A DNA stretch of 40,288 bases from a virus: IMG/VR virus record IMGVR_UViG_3300042898_001809, positions 1-40,288 of that record. One strand, 5' to 3'. This document shows, one piece after another, positions 15,968-23,638 of the stretch. The notes below the pieces were generated by a model. It ran no database searches. It was not told the origin of the DNA and saw only the letters and a program-made list of their open reading frames with translations. Positions within the stretch are counted from its first letter, which is position 1. Each line of letters opens with the position of its first letter. The position numbers were made by a program, and so were the translations under genes.

Positions 15968-16322
15968 AGTAAACCTATTTTTAGGTATTCACGCCCAATT
16001 AAAGATATTTCATTGGCAGACAAAAGGATATGCTAGACATAAGGCTTTTGCTAAAACTAGAGACGAATTGGAAGATTTGATGGATAGTTTTATTGAAGAA
16101 GCGATGGGTAAATATGGTAGATTCTCATTAGATGAAGAAACCAAAACCATTGAATTATTTAACTTATCCGAATTGAAACCAATTGAAATGGTTGAAACGA
16201 TATGTCAATCTTTTATTGGTTTTACTGAAGAATTAGACCCCGTTGATACGAATTTACTAAACATTCGAGATGAAATGTTAGGTTTATTCCAAAAATTAAA
16301 ATATCTTTTAACATTAGAATAA
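15951..16322 (+). CDS. DUF5856-like helical (ferritin-fold type) protein
   Basis: This 123-residue, largely helical protein carries HAQLKIFHWQTKGYARHKAF near residues 14-33 and a second helix with DSFIEEAMGKYGRFS (about 46-60). This is the pattern I associate with the phage family DUF5856, which resembles Dps/ferritin four-helix bundles (the HWQT-type motif). In Dps the His and acidic residues help form a metal site; here His14, His21, His30 and Glu/Asp residues in helix 2 are candidates. The ATG lies inside the upstream coiled-coil gene (17-nt overlap). The role in phages is unknown, and iron handling is only a possibility. Confidence 0.65.
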   Translation: MNLNTKVNLFLGIHAQLKIFHWQTKGYARHKAFAKTRDELEDLMDSFIEEAMGKYGRFSLDEETKTIELFNLSELKPIEMVETICQSFIGFTEELDPVDTNLLNIRDEMLGLFQKLKYLLTLE

Positions 16323-16339
16323 AAAAATAGATAATAGAA

Positions 16340-16570
16340 ATGATAACAAGAAACCAAGCACTTAGTGGAACAACTTCAACTAGAAATACATTAACATATA
16401 TTGACCAGTTAATTACTGGGGCAACCCAACAGGGATTATATTACATCATAGTTTCGGAATCAAATATAGACGATTCTATGGCGACAGTAATAAGAACAAA
16501 CGGATATAGAGTAGATAAGAGAAACAATTTCTTAGGTACTAATTACGATTATATAATTAATTGGGGGTAA
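16340..16570 (+). CDS. Small hypothetical protein (76 aa)
   Basis: Not recognised. The protein has a Ser/Thr-rich N-terminus (ITRNQALSGTTSTRNTL), a helix (YIDQLITGATQQG), then an alternating strand-helix-strand pattern (LYYIIVSES, DSMATVIRTNGYRVD, YDYIINWG). This suggests a small alpha/beta domain. The final NWG ends directly at the stop. It closes the small-gene block; a strong terminator follows 25 nt later. The ATG has an AATAGAA leader. Confidence 0.6.
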   Translation: MITRNQALSGTTSTRNTLTYIDQLITGATQQGLYYIIVSESNIDDSMATVIRTNGYRVDKRNNFLGTNYDYIINWG

Positions 16571-16594
16571 TAAAAATATTTTTTAAAAAAAATG

Positions 16595-16623
16595 AAGTCA
16601 GGTTTTGTAATCTGACTTTTTTT
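16595..16623 (+). terminator. Rho-independent terminator
   Basis: AAGTCAGG (16595-16602) pairs with TCTGACTT (16611-16618), eight pairs with one G-U, around an 8-nt loop. A run of seven T (16617-16623) follows. It separates the small-gene block from the replication block. Confidence 0.85.
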
Positions 16624-16649
16624 GTTTATACTTTACATAGATATATTTC
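16621..16649 (+). promoter_or_regulatory. Candidate Bacteroidetes-type promoter for the gp32-like gene
   Basis: TTTG (16621-16624) and TATATTTC (16642-16649) are 17 nt apart. The second box matches TAnnTTTG at seven of eight positions, counting the two n positions as matches. Spacing is slightly shorter than the usual 19-21. A start site near 16655 would leave an A-rich leader of about 18 nt before ATG 16673. Confidence 0.4.
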
Positions 16650-16672
16650 TAAACAATTAAATTTTAAAAAAA

Positions 16673-17527
16673 ATGAGTACATTCGAATCAGTACTAGCAC
16701 AGTACGAAAAAAACAAACAAGTCGCAGGCGGCAACAGTAACAAGGTATCCCAAGAGGATAGAATGAAAAAGTATTTTACTACACTTTTACCAAAAGGTTC
16801 AAGAAGTGGTGAAAAACGTATCCGCATCCTTCCAACGGAAGATGGTAGTACACCATTTAAAGAAGCTTACTACCACGAGTTACAAGTGGATGGTCAATGG
16901 GTAAAACTTTATGACCCAAAACAAGAAGGTAAGCGTTCTCCACTAAACGAAGTTTATGAAGGTCTAATCATGACTGGAGTTGAAGCTGACAAGGTTTTGG
17001 CTCGCCAATATAGAGCTCGTAAATTTTATATTGTCAAAGTTATTGATAGAGAAAACGAACAGGACGGTGTTAAGTTTTGGCGTTTTAAACACAACAGTAA
17101 AGGTGAAGGTATTTTAGATAAAATCTTCCCATTGTTCAAAAATAAAGGTGATATCACCGACACTCAAAAAGGTCGTGATTTAATCATCACCCTTGGTTTA
17201 ACCAAAGCGGGTAATGGTAAAGAATACACCGCAATTACATCAATTATTCCTGAAGATATTACTCCATTATCAAACGATAATGATACAGTAAATTCATGGA
17301 TTAATGATGAATTAACATGGGCGGATGTGTATTCTAAAAAACCAGAAGAGTATCTTGAGATGATTGCTAAAGGTGAAGTTCCAAAATGGGATGTTGAAAC
17401 TAAGAAATATGTTTCAAATCTTTCAGAAGAAACAACTTTAATGTCACCATCAAATTCTAAATTAGAACCTATCGTTGACATTGACCCACAGGACGATGCT
17501 GAGGTTGACGACGAATTGCCATTTTAA
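16673..17527 (+). CDS. gp32: Single-stranded DNA-binding protein, T4 gp32-like
   Basis: The 284-residue protein is close to T4 gp32 (301 aa), which coats ssDNA in replication, recombination and repair. It has a short basic N-terminal region, an OB-fold-type core with KRIRILPTEDG (near 49-59), FKEAYYHELQVDGQWVKLY and KFYIVKVIDRENEQDGVKFWRF, and a strongly acidic C-terminus ending DDAEVDDELPF. Such tails recruit partner proteins, and the DELPF end recalls the bacterial SSB tip. No cysteine is present, so the zinc site of T4 gp32 is missing. Arg codons include CGT and CGC, unlike the AGA-dominated tail genes, consistent with high expression. It heads the replication block behind a promoter-like gap and ends at its own strong terminator. 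Confidence 0.88.
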   Translation: MSTFESVLAQYEKNKQVAGGNSNKVSQEDRMKKYFTTLLPKGSRSGEKRIRILPTEDGSTPFKEAYYHELQVDGQWVKLYDPKQEGKRSPLNEVYEGLIMTGVEADKVLARQYRARKFYIVKVIDRENEQDGVKFWRFKHNSKGEGILDKIFPLFKNKGDITDTQKGRDLIITLGLTKAGNGKEYTAITSIIPEDITPLSNDNDTVNSWINDELTWADVYSKKPEEYLEMIAKGEVPKWDVETKKYVSNLSEETTLMSPSNSKLEPIVDIDPQDDAEVDDELPF

Positions 17528-17534
17528 TTTAATT

Positions 17535-17580
17535 GAGATTGGACACTTAACATAGACAAAGTGTCCAATCTCTTATTTCT
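17535..17580 (+). terminator. Strong terminator after the gp32-like gene
   Basis: A perfect 14-bp stem, GAGATTGGACACTT (17535-17548) with AAGTGTCCAATCTC (17559-17572), encloses a 10-nt loop and is followed by TTATTTCTTATT. It begins 8 nt after the stop. It would isolate the abundant ssDNA-binding protein message or stabilise its 3' end. Confidence 0.85.
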
Positions 17581-17619
17581 TATTTACAAATTATTTACAA
17601 AATATATACAACATAGACA

Positions 17620-18603
17620 ATGGCAAAAATAGTAAAGAAAGAGTTTAACTTCAAAGAGAAGTTCTCTACTAAAACAAAATACAAAGAAACTAACTTTTAT
17701 TTTGCTGGTGACGCATTTTTAAACGCTTGTGGATTACCGGGTCCTGTTATGGGTGGTATTAATATGTTCTTAGGACATAGTAATTCATCTAAAACAACAG
17801 CAATGATATTAGCTGCTGCAGACGCACAAAAAAGAGGTGATTTACCTGTTTTTATTATTACAGAAAAAAAATGGAGTTGGGAACATGCGGTTGAATTAGG
17901 ATTACAAGCAACTAAGAATTCAGACGGAGAATGGGAAGGTGATTTCATTTTTAACGATAGTTTTGATTATATTGAACAGGCAACTGATTTTATTAATAGT
18001 ATATTAGATGCACAAGAAAAAGGTGAAATTCCTCACTCAGTTTTATTCTGTTGGGATTCAGTCGGTTCAGTACCGTGTAAAATGACATTTGAAGGTAAAG
18101 GTGGTAAAATGCATAACGCATCCGCATTATCTGACAAAATTGGAATGGGAATTCACTCAAGAATTTCAAAATCAAAAAAAGAAGATTATCCATATTATAA
18201 CACAATGATTGTTATTAACCAACCATGGGTAGATTTACCGGATAATCCATTTGGACAACCCGAAATCAAAGCAAAAGGTGGTGAAGCATTATGGTTAGCG
18301 TCTTCATTAGTATTCTTGTTTGGAAACCAAAAGAAAGCGGGTATTAATCACATTACGGCAACTAAAGGTGGAAGAACAGTATCTTACGCAATTAGAACCA
18401 AAATTTCTATTTTGAAAAACCACGTAAACGGTATTCAATTTAAAGATGGTAAAATCATTGCTGTTCCTCAAGGATACATTGATGACACAAAAGAGGCTTT
18501 AGAAGACTACAAAAAACAGTATTCACAATATTGGAACGCAATTCTTTCAGGAACAGGTGAAATCGTTTTAGAAGAAGAAACAGAAGATTCAATTGGAGAG
18601 TAA
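17620..18603 (+). CDS. uvsX: UvsX/RecA-like recombinase
   Basis: This 327-residue ATPase has the RecA/UvsX fold motifs: Walker A GHSNSSKTT at residues 52-60, with Ser rather than Gly before the Lys (T4 UvsX is also atypical there), and Walker B VLFCWDSVG with Asp146. The segment HNASALSDKIGMGI, then TMIVINQPW and an ALWLASSLVFLF strand, is typical of the recombinase core. The C-terminus is acidic (VLEEETEDSIGE). Length is somewhat under T4 UvsX (391 aa). It would form filaments on ssDNA coated by the upstream gp32-like protein and drive strand exchange and recombination-dependent replication. The ATG follows an A/T-rich leader containing ACATAGACA. Confidence 0.88.
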   Translation: MAKIVKKEFNFKEKFSTKTKYKETNFYFAGDAFLNACGLPGPVMGGINMFLGHSNSSKTTAMILAAADAQKRGDLPVFIITEKKWSWEHAVELGLQATKNSDGEWEGDFIFNDSFDYIEQATDFINSILDAQEKGEIPHSVLFCWDSVGSVPCKMTFEGKGGKMHNASALSDKIGMGIHSRISKSKKEDYPYYNTMIVINQPWVDLPDNPFGQPEIKAKGGEALWLASSLVFLFGNQKKAGINHITATKGGRTVSYAIRTKISILKNHVNGIQFKDGKIIAVPQGYIDDTKEALEDYKKQYSQYWNAILSGTGEIVLEEETEDSIGE

Positions 18604-18631
18604 TTTTTCAACCTATAAACAAAAAAATTAA

Positions 18632-19648
18632 ATGTCCGTACTACTTGTTGACGGTGACAACTTATTAACTATTGGATTCTTTGGATTAAAGAATCATTTT
18701 TACAAAGGGAACCATATTGGGGCTCAGTATCATTTCATCAACACATTAAGAAGATTAATTGACATTCATCGATTAGATAAGGTCGTTGTCTTTTGGGACG
18801 GAGAAGAGGGTTCATCATCTAGAAAAAAGTTCTATAGTCATTATAAAGAAAATAGAAAAAGTAGGATTAGAACTGAAGAGGAAATGGGTGCTTACTCCAA
18901 CCAAAGAAATAGGGTTAAACAATATTTGGAAGAATTATTTGTCAGACAAGGTGAATATGATTTTTGTGAAAGTGATGACTGTATAGCACATTATACCCAA
19001 AAATCGAATGAAAATATAATAATTTATTCATCCGACGGAGACCTAACCCAACTTGTTTCTGAACGAACACAATTACTAAACCCTTCACATAATAGAATAT
19101 ATAATTTAAATGATATGTTTGTTTATGACCACGAAGAAATTCTCATACAAAACATTAAACTTGTTAAGATGATGTGTGGAGACCCATCAGATAATATTGC
19201 CGGCATTAAAAGTTTAGGTGTTAGGAGATTAATTGCACTTGTACCTGAAATAAAAACACAACCATTAACACTTGAAAATCTTAAAGATAAATTCAATATC
19301 TTGTTTGAACAAGATAGAGATAACAATCTAATAAAAAACTTAATAACAGGTGTCACTAAACACGGAGTATTGGGAGAGGAGTTTTACAACGTAAATAAAC
19401 GTATAGTAAGTCTTGATGAACCTTTTCTTACTGAAGAGTCAATAGTCTCAATAAATTCGCTTATGACTGATATAATGGACCCGGAAGGACGTTCTTATAA
19501 GAATACAATGAAGATGATGATGGAGGATGGGATATTCCTTTTATTACCAAAATCTGATGATTCTTGGATTAATTTCCTAAACCCATTTTTAAGATTAACA
19601 AGAAAAGAAAAAAATAAAAAATTAATAAAAATAAAAAACAATGACTAA
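18632..19648 (+). CDS. rnh: T4 RNase H-like 5'-3' exonuclease (FEN family)
   Basis: The 338-residue protein shows the acidic residues of the FEN-1/T4 RNase H family: Asp7 and Asp9 in LLVDGDN, Asp56 in VVFWDGEEG followed by a basic RKKFYSHYKENRK stretch, Glu113/Asp115/Asp116 in ESDDC, Asp135/Asp137 in SSDGDLTQL, and Asp184/Asp187 in GDPSDNIAGIKSLG (helix-hairpin-helix region). T4 RNase H (305 aa) removes RNA primers and flaps on the lagging strand. The extra C-terminal residues are Lys-rich. It lies between recombinase and helicase genes, and its end overlaps the next start by 8 nt. All catalytic positions look intact. Confidence 0.88.
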   Translation: MSVLLVDGDNLLTIGFFGLKNHFYKGNHIGAQYHFINTLRRLIDIHRLDKVVVFWDGEEGSSSRKKFYSHYKENRKSRIRTEEEMGAYSNQRNRVKQYLEELFVRQGEYDFCESDDCIAHYTQKSNENIIIYSSDGDLTQLVSERTQLLNPSHNRIYNLNDMFVYDHEEILIQNIKLVKMMCGDPSDNIAGIKSLGVRRLIALVPEIKTQPLTLENLKDKFNILFEQDRDNNLIKNLITGVTKHGVLGEEFYNVNKRIVSLDEPFLTEESIVSINSLMTDIMDPEGRSYKNTMKMMMEDGIFLLLPKSDDSWINFLNPFLRLTRKEKNKKLIKIKNND

Positions 19649-20084
19649 TCAAGAAGTAACCAAATTCGAATTTATATTAACTTTGGGCAAAAATATAGTT
19701 TGCCAAAGATTCTTTAATGTAAGAGACCATAATCCTAAATCTAGAAGGTCGATGGATTTACATGAATATATAAAAGATATTTGTGAAGAAATCTCATATG
19801 ATTTGAAAACAAAAACTATGGATTATTTAACTGAAAATCAAGATTATTTTTACGGTTTGAGGGGTGCAGAATCCATTGAAGTAGATGAGAAAGAATTTTT
19901 TTTATTGGTGATAAAAATAGAAGATAATGTATTTATTCAAAGGATGTTTTCCTCGAGTATCTTTCACCCAAAAGTTAGATACACGGTAGACATTCGCCCA
20001 AGCCTGAGGAGATATCTATCGGACTTAACTTATATTTTATCATCGGAGGAACTAGAAACAACATATTTAAATTACAAATTATAA
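19641..20084 (+). CDS. Hypothetical protein with internal duplication (147 aa)
   Basis: No family recognised. Residues about 8-57 and 85-135 look like two diverged copies of one unit. Each has a hydrophobic strand, then N(I/V)xxQRxF, a Pro-Lys-x-Arg step and (M/V)D(L/I), then a helix. The first copy reads NIVCQRFF and the second NVFIQRMF. A Glu/Asp/Tyr-rich linker joins them. The ATG overlaps the 5' exonuclease gene by 8 nt, and the helicase gene follows after 12 nt, so it is probably a replication accessory (loader or adaptor) by context. That role is inference. No catalytic motif is visible. Confidence 0.7.
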   Translation: MTNQEVTKFEFILTLGKNIVCQRFFNVRDHNPKSRRSMDLHEYIKDICEEISYDLKTKTMDYLTENQDYFYGLRGAESIEVDEKEFFLLVIKIEDNVFIQRMFSSSIFHPKVRYTVDIRPSLRRYLSDLTYILSSEELETTYLNYKL

Positions 20085-20096
20085 AAAAAACTAATT

Positions 20097-21476
20097 ATGA
20101 CAGAAAAGAACTTTGGATTTCTCGGAGCATCATTCCAACAGGCACTGATAAGAGCGATTATTGAAGACAAAAAATATGGGGAACAGATAATTGATGTAAT
20201 CGATAGTAAGTACTTTGATAACAATTCCTTTAGATTTATTATTCAAAATATTAAGGAACATTTTACCAAATATAGTAAAATACCTAACTATGACACTCTG
20301 TCACAACAAATTGTGTTAGAGTTAAAAAGTCAAGAAAATGCTAGAATACATTTAGACACAATCTTGGGTATTAAGGAAAACACCCAAGATTTCTCATTAG
20401 TAAAAGATGAGGCGTTAAATTTTTGTAAACAACAAAATTTAAAAAAGGAGTTAAAAAGGGTAAATCAGATTATTGACAACGGCTCATTTCAAGAATATAG
20501 TACCATTGAAGGTATCATTCAGAAAGCAATGCAAGTTGGATTACCACCCGAAGAATCTATGGATGTATTTCATAATATTGATGAGGCATTAGAGAAGGAT
20601 AATAGACACCCAATCCCAACCGGAATTGATGGGTTGGACGCTATGTTAAAAGGAGGATTAGGTAGAGGTGAATTAGGAGTGGTTTTAGCACCAACAGGTA
20701 CAGGTAAAACAACACTATTAACACTTTTTTCAAACACCGCCTATAACTACGATTTCAATGTAGTTCAAATATTTTTTGAAGACAATCCATCAAACATTAA
20801 AAGGAAACACTTTACAATTTGGACAGGTATTGAACCAGATGAACAACCAAACAACAAAGATGAGGTAAAACAAAAAGTTGAAGAGGTTAGAGCGAGGTGT
20901 ACCGGTTCATTAAGTATTGTTAAATTACCAAGTGATTCCGTTACTATTTCGGAAATTAAAACAAGAATCAGAAAACACATTTCTGATGGTAAAAAGATTG
21001 ACCTTTTAGTTATTGACTATGTTGATTGTATAACACCAGAAAGGTCAGTAAACGGTGAAGAGTGGAAAGGTGAAGGTTCAATTATGAGAAGTCTTGAATC
21101 GATGACAAGTGAATTCGACATCGCAATATGGACAGCAACCCAAGGTAACAGAGATTCGATATCATCGGAAGTTGTTACCACCGACCAAATGGGTGGTTCA
21201 ATCAAGAAGGCTCAAATTGGTCACGTTGTTTTATCAGTTGGTAAAACATTAGAACAAAAAGAACATAATTTGGCAACTATGACTTTATTAAAGTCTAGAA
21301 TTGGTCAAGATGGTGTGATTTGGCAAAACTGTACATTTGATAATAGATATTTAATTATTAATACCGAATCTCAAAGTACATTATTAGGACATAAAGAAGA
21401 TGTTCAAAAAGACAACGCTACACGAGCTAAAGATGCATTTATGAAAAGACAAAAGGTCTTGAATCGTGAAAATTAA
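20097..21476 (+). CDS. gp41: Replicative DNA helicase, DnaB/T4 gp41-like
   Basis: The 459-residue protein has a helical N-terminal domain (about 1-165) and a RecA-like C-terminal domain. The latter starts at PIPTGIDGLDAMLKGGLGRGELGVVL, then Walker A APTGTGKTT at 198-206, Walker B LLVIDYVD with Asp307, and SEVVTTDQMGGSIKKAQIGHVVLSV as sensor region. This matches DnaB-family helicases such as T4 gp41 (475 aa), which forms a hexamer on the lagging strand and unwinds 5' to 3'. A primase gene was not seen here and must lie elsewhere or be fused in another protein. It lies directly after the duplication protein and before the ribonucleotide reductase. Confidence 0.9.
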   Translation: MTEKNFGFLGASFQQALIRAIIEDKKYGEQIIDVIDSKYFDNNSFRFIIQNIKEHFTKYSKIPNYDTLSQQIVLELKSQENARIHLDTILGIKENTQDFSLVKDEALNFCKQQNLKKELKRVNQIIDNGSFQEYSTIEGIIQKAMQVGLPPEESMDVFHNIDEALEKDNRHPIPTGIDGLDAMLKGGLGRGELGVVLAPTGTGKTTLLTLFSNTAYNYDFNVVQIFFEDNPSNIKRKHFTIWTGIEPDEQPNNKDEVKQKVEEVRARCTGSLSIVKLPSDSVTISEIKTRIRKHISDGKKIDLLVIDYVDCITPERSVNGEEWKGEGSIMRSLESMTSEFDIAIWTATQGNRDSISSEVVTTDQMGGSIKKAQIGHVVLSVGKTLEQKEHNLATMTLLKSRIGQDGVIWQNCTFDNRYLIINTESQSTLLGHKEDVQKDNATRAKDAFMKRQKVLNREN

Positions 21477-21522
21477 TAACAAAGTAAAATAAAAAAACAA
21501 AACAAGAATATAATTAATTAGT

Positions 21523-23382
21523 ATGGACGAATCACAAAAAATATTATCGGATTTAACAGTATACATGAAGTACGCTAAATACGTTCCCGAATTACAGAGA
21601 AGAGAAACATGGGATGAATTGGTAACAAGAAACATGAATATGCACATTAAAAAATTCCCTAAATTAAAAAAGGAAATTAAAGATGTTTATCAATATGTTT
21701 ATAACAAAAAAGTTTTACCATCAATGAGGTCGATGCAATTTGGAGGTAAACCAATTGAGATTTCACCAAATAGAATTTATAACTGTGCCTACACACCAAT
21801 AGACCATTTAGATGCGTTTTCTGAAGCAATGTTTTTATTGTTAGGTGGAACGGGTGTTGGGTATTCGGTACAAAAACACCACGTTGAAAAATTACCCGAG
21901 ATTAGAAAACCAAATCCAAACAGAACCAGAAGATTTTTAATTGGAGATTCAATCGAAGGATGGGCGGATGCAATTAAAGTATTATTTAAATCATACTTTG
22001 GAGAACAAGTATCAACTCCTGAATTTGATTTTTCGGATATTAGACCAAAAGGTGCTCAACTTGTAACATCAGGTGGTAAAGCACCAGGACCTCAACCATT
22101 AAAAGATTGTCTTCACAAACTACAAGGTATGTTAAGTGCAAAAGAAGATGGTGACAGATTAACCCCAATTGAAGTTCATGATATGGTTTGTCATATTGCA
22201 GACGCTGTGTTAGCTGGTGGTATCCGTAGAGCAGCACTTATCTCATTATTTAGTGCTGATGACAACGAAATGATTTCTTGTAAATCAGGTTCATGGTGGG
22301 AACAAAATCCACAAAGAGGTAGAGCGAACAACTCAGCGGCACTTGTTAGACATAAGATTACGAAAGAATTTTTCTTAGATTTATGGAAACGTGTTGAAGC
22401 TTCAGGAGCAGGTGAGCCTGGTATCTACTTTACAAACGATAAAGATTGGGGAACAAATCCATGTTGTGAAATTGCATTAAGACCAAATCAATTCTGTAAT
22501 TTATGTGAGGTTAACGTATCTGACATTGAATCACAAGAAGACCTAAATGCTCGTGTTAAAGCTGCGGCGTTCATTGGAACATTACAGGCGGGTTATACAG
22601 ATTTCCATTATTTAAGAGATGTTTGGAAAAGAACAACTGAAAAAGATGCGTTAATTGGTGTATCTATGACAGGTATTGGTTCAGGTGTGGTTTTAGGTTA
22701 TAACATGAAAGAAGCTGCAAAGGCGGTAAAAGAAGAAAATACAAGAGTTGCGGAACTTATTGGTATCAATAAATCAGCTCGAATGACAACCGTTAAACCA
22801 GCGGGAACAACTTCATTAACGTTAGGAACATCATCAGGAATTCACGCTTGGCACAATGATTATTACATTCGTAGAATTCGTGTTGGAAAGAATGAGTCGA
22901 TATATGGTTTCTTTTTAAATAACCACCCTGAATTGGTTGAAGATGAATTCTTCCGACCACACGATACTGCGGTTATTTCTGTTCCACAAAAGGCACCGGA
23001 AGGTTCAATATTAAGAACAGAAAGTCCATTCCAACTATTAGAAAGAGTTAAGAGAATTACTCAAGAATGGATTAAACCCGGTCACAGAACTGGTTCAAAT
23101 ATGCACAATGTGTCTGCCACAATTAGTTTGAAACCTGAAGATTGGGAATTAGCTGGTGAGTGGATGTGGGATAATAGAGATTTCTATAATGGACTATCGG
23201 TACTTCCGTATGATAATGGAAGTTACATTCAAGCACCTTTTACTGATTGTACTAAAGAAGAATATGATAATTTGTATTCAAAACTTCATTCAATTGATTT
23301 AAGTAAAGTTATTGAACATCAAGACAACACAGATTTAAGTGGTGAGTTGGCTTGTTCATCTGGCGGATGTGAAATTAAATAA
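21523..23382 (+). CDS. nrdJ: Adenosylcobalamin-dependent ribonucleoside-triphosphate reductase (class II)
   Basis: This 619-residue enzyme would reduce ribonucleoside triphosphates to dNTPs for phage replication. Motifs include VLPSMRSMQFGG, RIYNCAY with Cys88 (candidate first redox Cys), GGTGVGYSVQ, GGIRRAALISLFS, TNPCCEIAL (Asn312, Cys314 and Glu316, the probable radical site), QFCNLCEVN (Cys325/Cys328, candidate second redox Cys), KPAGTTSLTLGTSSGIHAW, and a C-terminal Cys611-x4-Cys616 pair for re-reduction by a thiol carrier. The pattern fits monomeric class II RTPR. No small-subunit gene is adjacent, which agrees with cobalamin use. It is shorter than the Lactobacillus enzyme (739 aa). 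The leader is A-rich. The class is assigned by overall resemblance. Confidence 0.88.
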   Translation: MDESQKILSDLTVYMKYAKYVPELQRRETWDELVTRNMNMHIKKFPKLKKEIKDVYQYVYNKKVLPSMRSMQFGGKPIEISPNRIYNCAYTPIDHLDAFSEAMFLLLGGTGVGYSVQKHHVEKLPEIRKPNPNRTRRFLIGDSIEGWADAIKVLFKSYFGEQVSTPEFDFSDIRPKGAQLVTSGGKAPGPQPLKDCLHKLQGMLSAKEDGDRLTPIEVHDMVCHIADAVLAGGIRRAALISLFSADDNEMISCKSGSWWEQNPQRGRANNSAALVRHKITKEFFLDLWKRVEASGAGEPGIYFTNDKDWGTNPCCEIALRPNQFCNLCEVNVSDIESQEDLNARVKAAAFIGTLQAGYTDFHYLRDVWKRTTEKDALIGVSMTGIGSGVVLGYNMKEAAKAVKEENTRVAELIGINKSARMTTVKPAGTTSLTLGTSSGIHAWHNDYYIRRIRVGKNESIYGFFLNNHPELVEDEFFRPHDTAVISVPQKAPEGSILRTESPFQLLERVKRITQEWIKPGHRTGSNMHNVSATISLKPEDWELAGEWMWDNRDFYNGLSVLPYDNGSYIQAPFTDCTKEEYDNLYSKLHSIDLSKVIEHQDNTDLSGELACSSGGCEIK

Positions 23383-23638
23383 CGAAAAAAATAAAAATAA
23401 TTATGAAGGGGATGGTCGAAAACTTTCCCCTTCTGATTTTTATATAGAGGACGGTAAATATGTTTTTACTGAGGAGTTTCACTTAAAACGAGGGTTTTGT
23501 TGTAATTCGGGATGTAGACATTGTCCTTATAAAAAGAAATTGGGTGGCTCCCTTAATGGTTCGCGGCCGACCGCTTTTTCTTATTTATTACTATTTTATC
23601 TTTGTTTATATTTATTGGTATGGCATCATACGGTATAG
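23369..23638 (+). CDS. DUF5522-like cysteine-rich small protein
   Basis: An open frame overlapping the nrdJ end encodes the segment LSPSDFYIEDGKYVFTEEFH followed by LKRGFCCNSGCRHCPYKKK. This is the signature of the small Bacteroidetes-associated family DUF5522, which has four clustered Cys and an invariant-looking CRHCPY and whose function is unknown; metal binding is plausible. No in-frame ATG exists. GTG 23369 (14-nt overlap with nrdJ) is the best start; GTG 23339 is another. After CPYKKK the frame runs through a GC-rich terminator-like hairpin into a hydrophobic stretch (FSYLLLFYLCLYLLVW) and ends inside the gp25-like gene, so the natural stop may have been lost or the tail may be an extension. 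The domain is clear; the ends are uncertain. Confidence 0.6.
   Translation: MKLNNEKNKNNYEGDGRKLSPSDFYIEDGKYVFTEEFHLKRGFCCNSGCRHCPYKKKLGGSLNGSRPTAFSYLLLFYLCLYLLVWHHTV
23405..23441 (+). terminator. GC-rich hairpin just after nrdJ
   Basis: GAAGGGGA (23405-23412) pairs perfectly with TCCCCTTC (23426-23433) around a 13-nt loop, followed by TGATTTTTATA. Runs of four G and four C are rare in this AT-rich window. It lies 23 nt after the nrdJ stop but within the DUF5522-like frame, so it may be a terminator or attenuator, or a chance effect of the codons. Confidence 0.45.
23563..23579 (+). terminator. Compact terminator GCGG-CCGA-CCGC-TTTTT
   Basis: A short all-GC stem (23563-23566 with 23571-23574), 4-nt loop and five T form a minimal intrinsic-terminator pattern between the replication block and the second tail block. 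It falls within the open DUF5522-like frame. Confidence 0.5.
23607..23616 (+). promoter_or_regulatory. TATATTTATT box before the gp25-like start
   Basis: TATATTTATT is followed by GGT and then ATG 23620, almost the same arrangement as TCTATTTATAGGTATG at the tape measure gene. It could be a late promoter producing a near-leaderless message, or a translation element. Confidence 0.3.

Noticed and set aside
23602-23619. TTG as start of the gp25-like gene
   Set aside because: It would add six hydrophobic residues from leader DNA. ATG 23620 gives the normal MASYGIDFPF start and the usual family length.
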